Of a DNA stretch of 5,371 bases, positions 1 through 3,495 are shown in pieces. Positions within the stretch are counted from its first letter, which is position 1, and each line of letters opens with the position of its first letter. A program made the translations under genes and the position numbers. Under the pieces are notes generated by a model that saw nothing but the letters and a program-made list of their open reading frames with translations, made no database searches and was not told where the DNA came from. The stretch covers positions 1 to 5,371 of the forward strand of contig JALNYD010000200.1 in assembly GCA_023230025.1 (NCBI GenBank). Reading direction: 5' to 3'. The stretch comes from Candidatus Cloacimonadota bacterium. GTDB taxonomy: Bacteria; Cloacimonadota; Cloacimonadia; Cloacimonadales; Cloacimonadaceae.

Positions 1-37
1 TGGCATTATAAAGTGACACCCCAAATGTCATATAGCC

Positions 38-49
38 ATCAGTGTGACA
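38..49 (-). repeat. TGTCACAGTG-family site, left end copy 1
   Basis: Read on the minus strand the site is TGTCACACTGAT. It matches the internal copy at 3043-3054 (TGTCACACTGCT) in 11 of 12 bases and differs from the exact core TCACAGTG by one base. It is a possible binding site for the transposase, the winged-helix protein or the repressor. Which protein binds is unknown. Confidence 0.4.
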
Positions 50-86
50 AATAGGCATAAGCCTTTATCTGGTGTAGAGATGCTTA

Positions 87-194
87 GGACTGCTTTCGGA
101 AAGATGTCATAGTGGTTTTGGACTTCTTTGGACTGGTTTGTGACAGTTATGTGTCAAATATGGACTGATTTCAGACTGATTTCGGAACTGTTTG
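87..194 (+). repeat. Helically phased GACTGNTTT-like repeats
   Basis: Copies begin near 87 (GGACTGCTTT), 120 (GGACTTCTTT), 130 (GGACTGGTTT), 162 (GGACTGATTT), 173 (AGACTGATTT) and 184 (GGAACTGTTT). Start-to-start steps are 33, 10, 32, 11 and 11 bases, close to whole multiples of a DNA turn, so the copies would present on one face of the helix. A further relaxed copy, GAACGGTTTG, lies at about 240-249. This fits an array of protein sites in a transposition end; the protein that binds is not known. Confidence 0.5.
101..119 (+). repeat. Direct repeat shared with the early control region (copy 1)
   Basis: AAGATGTCATAGTGGTTTT here matches 2849-2867 (AAGATGTCGCAGTGGTTTT) in 17 of 19 bases. It contains a one-mismatch version of the TCACAGTG core at 107-114. 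Sharing between the end and the region in front of the early operon suggests a common binding protein. Confidence 0.5.
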
Positions 195-200
195 AATCTC
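180..200 (+). repeat. Second repeat shared with the early control region (copy 1)
   Basis: The segment TTTCGGAACTGTTTGAATCT and its next base match 2790-2810 in 17 of 21 bases, including the uninterrupted run ACTGTTTGA. Together with the 101-119/2849-2867 pair this makes two separate matches between the left end and the early control region, in opposite order. Confidence 0.4.
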
Positions 201-223
201 AACGAAATAGACCAGTTGGAAAG

Positions 224-238
224 ACTCACAGTGTGAGT
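224..238. repeat. Perfect 15-bp odd palindrome containing TCACAGTG
   Basis: ACTCACA-G-TGTGAGT is a perfect 7-bp dyad around one central base. It contains the exact 8-base core TCACAGTG (226-233), otherwise found exactly only in the array at 2937-3137. The symmetry suits a dimeric DNA-binding protein. No ligand can be assigned. Confidence 0.45.
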
Positions 239-323
239 GGAACGGTTTGAATGAGAGATTTGTGCAAGGTCTGAAAGTAGTCTATCAGTAGAGAAACTTT
301 GACCTATACTTAGTCGGATATCA

Positions 324-343
324 AGTCATGATTGTTCATGACT
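324..343 (-). terminator. Hairpin at the end of the SecB-like gene, possible terminator
   Basis: AGTCATGA-TTGT-TCATGACT is a perfect 8-bp stem with a 4-nt loop. It overlaps the stop codon of the SecB-like gene (336-338) and so lies where the minus-strand cassette should end. On the minus strand the bases after the stem are TTGATATCC, which is a poor U-tract, so efficient intrinsic termination is uncertain. It may instead stabilise the 3' end of the mRNA. Confidence 0.35.
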
Positions 344-809
344 CCTGTTTACGCACTTCTGCAATTGTAGAAGAATCTGTAAGATCGGCTTCCATGTTAA
401 TCTGTAACAGGGCAGCCATGTTCACAGGTGGAAGAATAATGGGTGGCATTCCTGAGCGGTAACTTAAACTAGTTATAAACTCTCTGACGTAAGGGAACAT
501 GTGTGCAGGGGCGTGGTTATTGATGAATGCGCTCAACTCCATGTTAGGATTATTCATGTCTTTTCGAAAAACGCCGACAAAAGAAAGCGTAGCAGTAAAT
601 ACTTCGACTTCAGTGCTATCGCCTTTACTAATTCCCCTAGCATTGACGTTCAAAGTGCCTTGCGCATGCTCCTCGGAGACACAGGATCCATGATAAGATA
701 ACTCGATTTCTGTATGTACATTTTTAGGAAATACAGGATGTCTTTTGAAATCCACGTCTACTAACAAGATAGATTCAGTAATTATTCCGGGCTCTCTTGA
801 GTTATCCAT
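336..809 (-). CDS. secB-like: SecB-like protein-export / TAC chaperone
   Basis: SecB is a tetrameric cytoplasmic chaperone that holds unfolded proteins. Solitary SecB-like proteins in toxin-antitoxin-chaperone (TAC) systems instead protect an antitoxin. This 157-aa product is close to the length of E. coli SecB (155 aa). The family signature is clear in the C-terminal half: FPYVREFITSL (105-115), corresponding to FPYARECITSM in E. coli, then PPVNMAALL (127-135), corresponding to APVNFDALF. The N-terminal half is diverged but has the expected beta-rich character (for example TEIELSYH, 33-40, and EVEVFTATLSFVGVF, 67-81). The ATG at 807-809 overlaps the upstream stop codon by one base (TAATG), which implies coupled translation. 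Family membership is seen directly. A dedicated TAC role rather than general export is inferred from the operon partners and the phage setting. Confidence 0.88.
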   Translation of the reverse strand: MDNSREPGIITESILLVDVDFKRHPVFPKNVHTEIELSYHGSCVSEEHAQGTLNVNARGISKGDSTEVEVFTATLSFVGVFRKDMNNPNMELSAFINNHAPAHMFPYVREFITSLSYRSGMPPIILPPVNMAALLQINMEADLTDSSTIAEVRKQES

Positions 810-1231
810 TATGCCGCCAAATCGTAGTTAATCTTTTTATCATCTTCTGAGTAAACACACCACTTATCAACAACATTATCTACTTCTACAGAACGTTGGT
901 TCAATTTGAGCACTGATATTTCTTGACTATGATCTCGATTTGAATGCACACTGCTTACCTCGTTTGGAATATGAGACTCAACAAAGCTGTACGGAGTCAT
1001 CTGCCTGTTTAAAACAACTGAAACTGAATAAAAGGAGTTCTCAGAAAAATACTTCGAGTATTGCTGATTCATCATACGGCGAAATTCTTTATCCGCATGC
1101 ACTTCAGTATAAGAATGAAATATCCGGTACCTGTCTCCAGTCTGATCATACTCATATGAAAAAAGTATGTCTGGGCGAATTTCTTTCATGGCTTGAATAA
1201 AAGACATCACTAGGTCTTGGGGGCTTTTCAT
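809..1231 (-). CDS. Unrecognised 140-aa protein between HEPN and SecB-like genes (candidate antitoxin/adaptor)
   Basis: I do not recognise this family. The start is placed at the ATG of 1229-1231 because AGGAG (minus strand, 1237-1241) sits 5 nt upstream. A longer reading from 1276 would overlap the upstream gene by 35 nt and bypass that site. The N-terminal 25 residues look helical (SPQDLVMSFIQAMKEI), followed by an aromatic, strand-like stretch (ILFSYEYDQTGDRYRIFHSY, 22-41) and an acidic/basic helix (about 45-63). The C-terminus ends in an exposed-looking tail with W124, C125, Y127 and Y136. No transmembrane segment, signal peptide or metal motif is visible. It begins 10 nt after the HEPN gene stop and its stop overlaps the SecB-like start, so the three genes are cotranscribed. 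By position it corresponds to the antitoxin of a toxin-antitoxin-chaperone operon; that role is inference only. Confidence 0.7.
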   Translation of the reverse strand: MKSPQDLVMSFIQAMKEIRPDILFSYEYDQTGDRYRIFHSYTEVHADKEFRRMMNQQYSKYFSENSFYSVSVVLNRQMTPYSFVESHIPNEVSSVHSNRDHSQEISVLKLNQRSVEVDNVVDKWCVYSEDDKKINYDLAA

Positions 1232-1236
1232 CTTAT

Positions 1237-1241
1237 CTCCT
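1237..1241 (-). promoter_or_regulatory. Ribosome binding site that sets the start of the 140-aa protein
   Basis: AGGAG on the minus strand immediately follows the TAA of the HEPN gene (1242-1244) and lies 5 nt before the ATG at 1229-1231. It favours that ATG over the upstream in-frame start at 1276. Confidence 0.7.
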
Positions 1242-1742
1242 TTATTGTATGGCTTCAATTGCTTCTTCAAATTCATTTACTAAATCTAAAAAATCACTAA
1301 ATCTCTGTTGATCCTTTTTAAAACAGTGGCTGCCTTTATAATCAGCGTCTATTCTAAAGTCACTCATGCGTAACAAATCTAATTCTCCAGAGACATCATC
1401 ATATTTTTCTTTAGCATTTTCTTTAGCGATCCTATGTAAATTATCGTTTATAGTCCTATGTGAATTGCTGCCACCAAAAAAACTCTCAGAGCAGTCTTCA
1501 TTAGAAATGATGTAGGCTTTTGCACAAAGTAAGCAATAATAATAATACCTACTTACAGCAGAATTGAAGAATTCTTTATCCTTCGCAAGATCGGCGCAAT
1601 TTTTATGTTCTTCTGCTTTCTGCCGTGTCTTACTGCTTAGCTTCCTGCCTTTCACATAACCACCAATATTTACAATACATTTATAATCCCTTTTAACAAG
1701 GTGAACAACTACATTATCACTAAGGGTCACGAAAGCTAACAC
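1242..1742 (-). CDS. HEPN-domain protein (candidate toxin of a TAC/abortive-infection cassette)
   Basis: HEPN domains are four-helix bundles, many of them RNA-directed toxins in antiphage and toxin-antitoxin systems. Here the bundle spans about residues 35-166. Seen features are a basic first helix (SSKTRQKAEEHKNCADLA, 36-53), the aromatic-rich second helix NSAVSRYYYYCLLCAKAYI (60-78), a SHRTINDNL element (94-102), and LLRMSDFRIDADY (123-135), which matches the L..LR..R..ADY pattern common in HEPN proteins. The final helix is acidic (VNEFEEAIEAI). The RX4-6H nuclease motif of many HEPN RNases is not evident, so activity is unproven. Residues 1-34 are a beta-like extension not usual for HEPN proteins. 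The start is a GTG with no good ribosome binding site, and no in-frame ATG lies upstream before the stop at 1776-1778, so the N-terminus is uncertain. The gene is AT-rich relative to the transposase. Confidence 0.68.
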   Translation of the reverse strand: MLAFVTLSDNVVVHLVKRDYKCIVNIGGYVKGRKLSSKTRQKAEEHKNCADLAKDKEFFNSAVSRYYYYCLLCAKAYIISNEDCSESFFGGSNSHRTINDNLHRIAKENAKEKYDDVSGELDLLRMSDFRIDADYKGSHCFKKDQQRFSDFLDLVNEFEEAIEAIQ

Positions 1743-1930
1743 TCTTGAGATGTCAATTAGTTTTTTATCGTTGGCCTAGTTTATTGTAGCAGTATGCTAA
1801 TATGCCTAACACAAAATATAAAGATCAACGGCTACAACAAGTGCAGTGCATGTGGTATTCTTAAACACGGAACATATGGATTCGAAAGACATCTTATTTA
1901 GGTCGAGTACATCTACATAATTCTCATTAC
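1743..1930. other. Intergenic region between repressor and minus-strand cassette
   Basis: This 188-bp stretch follows the repressor stop and precedes the HEPN gene. I see no strong intrinsic terminator. It contains a candidate extended -10 promoter (1783-1791) and two loosely nested inverted repeats: CGTTG (1769-1773)/CAACG (1826-1830) and TTGTAGC (1784-1790)/GCTACAA (1831-1837). A short plus-strand reading frame (1794-1901) is discussed under findings and is not called as a gene. Confidence 0.4.
1783..1791 (-). promoter_or_regulatory. Candidate extended -10 promoter for the HEPN/unknown/SecB cassette
   Basis: On the minus strand the sequence reads TGC-TACAAT: a TACAAT -10 hexamer preceded by TGn, the extended -10 element. 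No good -35 is present at 17 bp, which extended -10 promoters tolerate. Transcription would start near 1776, leaving a leader of about 35 nt before the GTG at 1742. A promoter of its own would let the cassette be expressed independently of the repressor. Confidence 0.35.
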
Positions 1931-2656
1931 TTAAAAACGTAACTGCATGACCATTGTCCCAATCAGTGAGATACCATCTCCCTGCATCGAGTCTACTACC
2001 TGGACTCGGTAATCAGCATTGAAGGGATGGAGCAGTACCTGCTGGCGTTGGTGATCAAACTGGATACGTTTCAGGGTGATTCCACCGTTCAATCTAACAG
2101 CACAGACGGAGTTATCTGTATTGCTCCAGTCATCCTTTCTCTGGATTACCACGATGTCGTTATTCATGATCTGAGGCTCCATGCTTTGACCATTTACCCG
2201 GAAGACAAGGTAGTTATCAATCTTGTCCTTCAGATAAATCCGCGGTAATTCCACGAAATTGTCATGTTCAAAATTTTCGGTGACTTCGGCTGGCATTCCG
2301 GCAGAAATTTCAGCTAGTATCGGAAGTAAAATTGTACGGCTGTAACTGCTATCTGTGCAATCTGATAGCTTGCCCTTAGCTGACACCACTTCTACCTTGG
2401 ACTTGGTCTTTGACTCTGGCTTGGGGTCCCAGGGGGCACTCACATACATCCCACCCTCACCACTCAGCAGCCAATTCAAGTTCACTTTTTGCTCTGCCAA
2501 TTTGATGAGAAATTCGGGGTCTGGAGACCTCTTATTGTTGATATATCGGCTCATGGAATTCAGCGAAATACCATTTTTTTTCGCAAAATCTCCGTGAGTT
2601 ATACTTAGCGATCTGACCAGCATTTTGAGTCGATCACCGACTGTCGTGGCTGCCAT
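1931..2656 (-). CDS. LexA/CI-type phage repressor (XRE HTH + S24 self-cleaving peptidase)
   Basis: This lysogeny repressor would bind operators near its own promoter and shut off the divergent early operon. Counting from the GTG at 2660-2662, residues 10-66 form an XRE-type helix-turn-helix (DFAKKNGISLNSMSRYINNK at 25-44) ending in the typical LNWLLSGEG. A linker follows at about 72-110, then an S24/LexA peptidase fold. It has an Ala-Gly cleavage pair in ISAGMP (A121-G122), the catalytic serine in NGQSMEP (S160) and the catalytic lysine in GITLKRI (K198). The Ser-Lys distance of 38 is close to the 37 of LexA. All parts needed for RecA-stimulated self-cleavage are present, so DNA damage should induce the element. 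The ATG at 2654-2656 is chosen as start because GGGAG lies 5 nt upstream, giving 241 aa; the GTG two codons earlier overlaps that site. The operator sequence is unproven. Confidence 0.92.
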   Translation of the reverse strand: MAATTVGDRLKMLVRSLSITHGDFAKKNGISLNSMSRYINNKRSPDPEFLIKLAEQKVNLNWLLSGEGGMYVSAPWDPKPESKTKSKVEVVSAKGKLSDCTDSSYSRTILLPILAEISAGMPAEVTENFEHDNFVELPRIYLKDKIDNYLVFRVNGQSMEPQIMNNDIVVIQRKDDWSNTDNSVCAVRLNGGITLKRIQFDHQRQQVLLHPFNADYRVQVVDSMQGDGISLIGTMVMQLRF

Positions 2657-2661
2657 ATTCA

Positions 2662-2666
2662 CTCCC
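2662..2666 (-). promoter_or_regulatory. Ribosome binding site that decides the repressor start
   Basis: GGGAG on the minus strand is 5 nt from the ATG at 2654-2656, but overlaps the GTG at 2660-2662. It therefore supports the shorter 241-aa repressor. Confidence 0.65.
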
Positions 2667-2692
2667 AGTGGTCATTTTTAGGCTTGACCGAT

Positions 2693-2704
2693 ACCCGTTT
2701 GGGT
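2693..2704. promoter_or_regulatory. Dyad ACCC-GTTT-GGGT, possible operator
   Basis: A 4-bp-arm inverted repeat in the repressor leader. Flanking bases extend it imperfectly (GATACCC on one side, GGGTGATA on the other, one base out of register). It is a candidate half of a repressor operator pair with the dyad at 2736-2749. The two dyads differ in sequence, so both need not bind the same protein. Confidence 0.25.
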
Positions 2705-2725
2705 GATAGTCTGCACCTGTGAACA

Positions 2726-2753
2726 AAGATATTAGCCTGATTAGTCAGGTCAA
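2726..2753 (-). promoter_or_regulatory. Repressor promoter (minus strand)
   Basis: On the minus strand TTGACC (2748-2753) and TATCTT (2726-2731) are separated by 16 bp, a reasonable sigma-70-type promoter. It would start transcription near 2719, giving a leader of about 60 nt to the repressor ATG. The palindrome at 2736-2749 lies between the two hexamers, ideally placed for autorepression. Confidence 0.5.
2736..2749. promoter_or_regulatory. Palindrome CCTGA-TTAG-TCAGG, candidate repressor operator
   Basis: A perfect 5-bp-arm dyad of 14 bp sits in the spacer of the repressor promoter and overlaps its -35 hexamer by two bases. Its position between divergent repressor and early genes, and its size, suit an XRE-family operator. 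Binding is inferred, not shown. Confidence 0.4.
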
Positions 2754-2789
2754 GACATTTTTATAGAGTGTGTTTTAGCGGCGGATTAA

Positions 2790-2867
2790 TTCCGGCACTG
2801 TTTGAGTATCTTCAAAACTCGCCGGCGTTAACGCAGAAAGGACTTCCCAAGATGTCGCAGTGGTTTT
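2790..2867 (+). repeat. Early control region carrying two left-end repeats (copies 2)
   Basis: 2790-2810 matches left-end 180-200 (17 of 21) and 2849-2867 matches left-end 101-119 (17 of 19). The second contains TCGCAGTG (2855-2862), one base from the array core TCACAGTG. The segment lies just upstream of the early operon ribosome binding site. A shared regulator of transcription and transposition, or an ancient duplication of end sequence, would both explain it. Confidence 0.45.
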
Positions 2868-2890
2868 AAGTAGCTCCCATATATACAGTT

Positions 2891-2896
2891 AAGGAG
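2891..2896 (+). promoter_or_regulatory. Strong ribosome binding site for the early operon
   Basis: AAGGAG lies 5 nt before the ATG at 2902-2904. It is the strongest such site in the plus-strand early region and supports translation beginning at 2902, even though the first 80 codons look unlike a folded domain. Confidence 0.75.
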
Positions 2897-2901
2897 ATAC
2901 C

Positions 2902-3495
2902 ATGAAAACTAAGGCAAAGATGCCCAAACGGACACAGCACTGTGACACCGAAATCGGCAAGCACTGTGACACAATTCCCGAATTGGGGTTCGTTCCGAAC
3001 GAAAAACCACCGCTAATGCTTTTGGCAAGGTACTTAGGAACCTGTCACACTGCTTCAGGCACTGTGACAAGACCCAAGAAGAAGACTTTAACCCAGATTG
3101 TGGGGAGCACTGTGACAGATAGCAGTGTCACAGTGCTTATCCTCAAGATGACTGATGAGTATTATGGATTACTGATGAATAAGAAGATCGATGCTGTCTG
3201 GCTGACCATTGAACGGATGGCAGAACTGAAAGGCTGTTCCAATCGAACCGTCTGGCGCTATATTGAAAAGCATAAGATGCATACCGTAAAGCGTCAGGTG
3301 AAGATCGGCACTGCCAAGGTTCTGAAGACCTTCGTATTGCCAGACCCTGAGACACTGGAGCTTGAGTTCTCTGACACATATAAGAAAAGGCAGATGCCAG
3401 AACCTTATCTGGAGACAGTTATCCCGATTGGCGAAAGCATGGTAAAGAGCATGCTGGTTTATGGCTATCAGAATACGGAGGACAGGCATGGTTGA
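2902..3495 (+). CDS. Small winged-helix/HTH DNA-binding early protein
   Basis: The 197-aa product has a recognisable DNA-binding half. A helix-turn-helix lies at about 100-124 (LTIERMAELKGCSNRTVWRY) and a wing-like basic hairpin at 130-147 (KRQVKIGTAKVLKTFVLP). This resembles the N-terminal winged-helix module of Mu-type transposases, here as a separate protein. Residues 1-82 are basic, low in recognisable structure, and encoded across the TGTCACAGTG array, so HCDT and similar peptides there reflect the DNA repeats. Start choice: AAGGAG 5 nt upstream supports the ATG at 2902. Internal alternatives are GTG 3112 (after GGGGAG) and ATG 3148 (no site), either of which would give a compact HTH protein. 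The stop overlaps the transposase start by 8 nt. A role as transposition cofactor or early regulator is inferred. Confidence 0.75.
   Translation: MKTKAKMPKRTQHCDTEIGKHCDTIPELGFVPNEKPPLMLLARYLGTCHTASGTVTRPKKKTLTQIVGSTVTDSSVTVLILKMTDEYYGLLMNKKIDAVWLTIERMAELKGCSNRTVWRYIEKHKMHTVKRQVKIGTAKVLKTFVLPDPETLELEFSDTYKKRQMPEPYLETVIPIGESMVKSMLVYGYQNTEDRHG
2937..3137. repeat. Array of TCACAGTG-core sites inside the winged-helix gene
   Basis: Exact TCACAGTG cores occur on the minus strand at 2938-2945, 2962-2969, 3060-3067 and 3108-3115, and on the plus strand at 3128-3135. A one-mismatch copy is at 3045-3052 (plus). The longer consensus is about TGTCACAGTGCTT. Spacing between the minus-strand copies is 24, 98 and 48 bp, close to multiples of 24. 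Related sites lie in the left end (38-49, 105-117, 224-238) and at 2853-2865. In Mu an internal enhancer near the repressor/early junction is bound by both repressor and transposase; this array is placed comparably. The binding protein is unknown. Confidence 0.65.
3106..3137. repeat. Perfect 12-bp inverted repeat with 8-nt spacer
   Basis: AGCACTGTGACA (3106-3117) and TGTCACAGTGCT (3126-3137) are exact reverse complements around the spacer GATAGCAG. It forms the right end of the site array, and in RNA would be a stable hairpin 10 nt before the internal ATG at 3148. There is no U-tract, so it is not an intrinsic terminator. It may be a paired operator or a translation-modulating hairpin. Confidence 0.65.
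3477..3481 (+). promoter_or_regulatory. Ribosome binding site for the transposase
   Basis: GGAGG lies 6 nt before the ATG at 3488-3490, inside the end of the winged-helix gene. With the 8-nt overlap of the two frames it implies coupled translation of both early proteins. Confidence 0.7.

Larger units (their letters stand above)
1..335. other. Non-coding, repeat-rich left-end region of the transposable element
   Basis: No convincing gene lies here on either strand. The stretch holds several degenerate TGTCA/TGACA motifs (14-18, 26-30, 45-49, 105-109, 141-145, 152-156), a run of GACTGNTTT-like repeats (87-194), a 15-bp palindrome (224-238) and a hairpin at its right edge (324-343). Multiple short repeats in a gene-free terminal segment are typical of ends bound by several transposase protomers in Mu and Tn7-type elements. 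The first two bases are TG, as in Mu-type termini, but one TG proves nothing and the exact end cannot be set without the host junction. The role as an end is inferred from the repeats and from the MuA-like gene further in. Confidence 0.5.

Noticed and set aside
1..160. TGACA/TGTCA-rich end resembling ends of Tn7-like CRISPR-associated transposons
   Set aside because: The adjacent genes are a phage-type repressor and a MuA-like transposase. No TnsC, TniQ or Cas12k gene is visible, so a Mu-like phage fits better, though the end logic may be related.
499..701. Two overlapping plus-strand frames of about 65 codons
   Set aside because: They lie opposite the SecB-like gene, whose family signature is clear. 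They are frame shadows.
940..1200. 86-codon plus-strand frame opposite the 140-aa protein
   Set aside because: It has no ribosome binding site and no recognisable domain, and is fully antisense to the better supported minus-strand gene.
1242..1742. HEPN protein as half of a MNT-HEPN toxin-antitoxin pair
   Set aside because: The neighbouring 140-aa protein shows no nucleotidyltransferase GSxxxGxxxxxSDxD motif.
2027..2597. Plus-strand frames of 73 and 80 codons within the repressor locus
   Set aside because: They are antisense to the repressor, whose HTH and peptidase motifs are unmistakable.
2937..3137. Repeated GCACTGTGACA units suggesting a CRISPR array
   Set aside because: Units are only about 10-13 bp, vary in orientation, and are unevenly spaced within a translated frame. 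No cas genes are seen.
3143..3489. Minus-strand frames of 78 and 106 codons
   Set aside because: They are antisense to the winged-helix coding region and show no domain or ribosome binding site.
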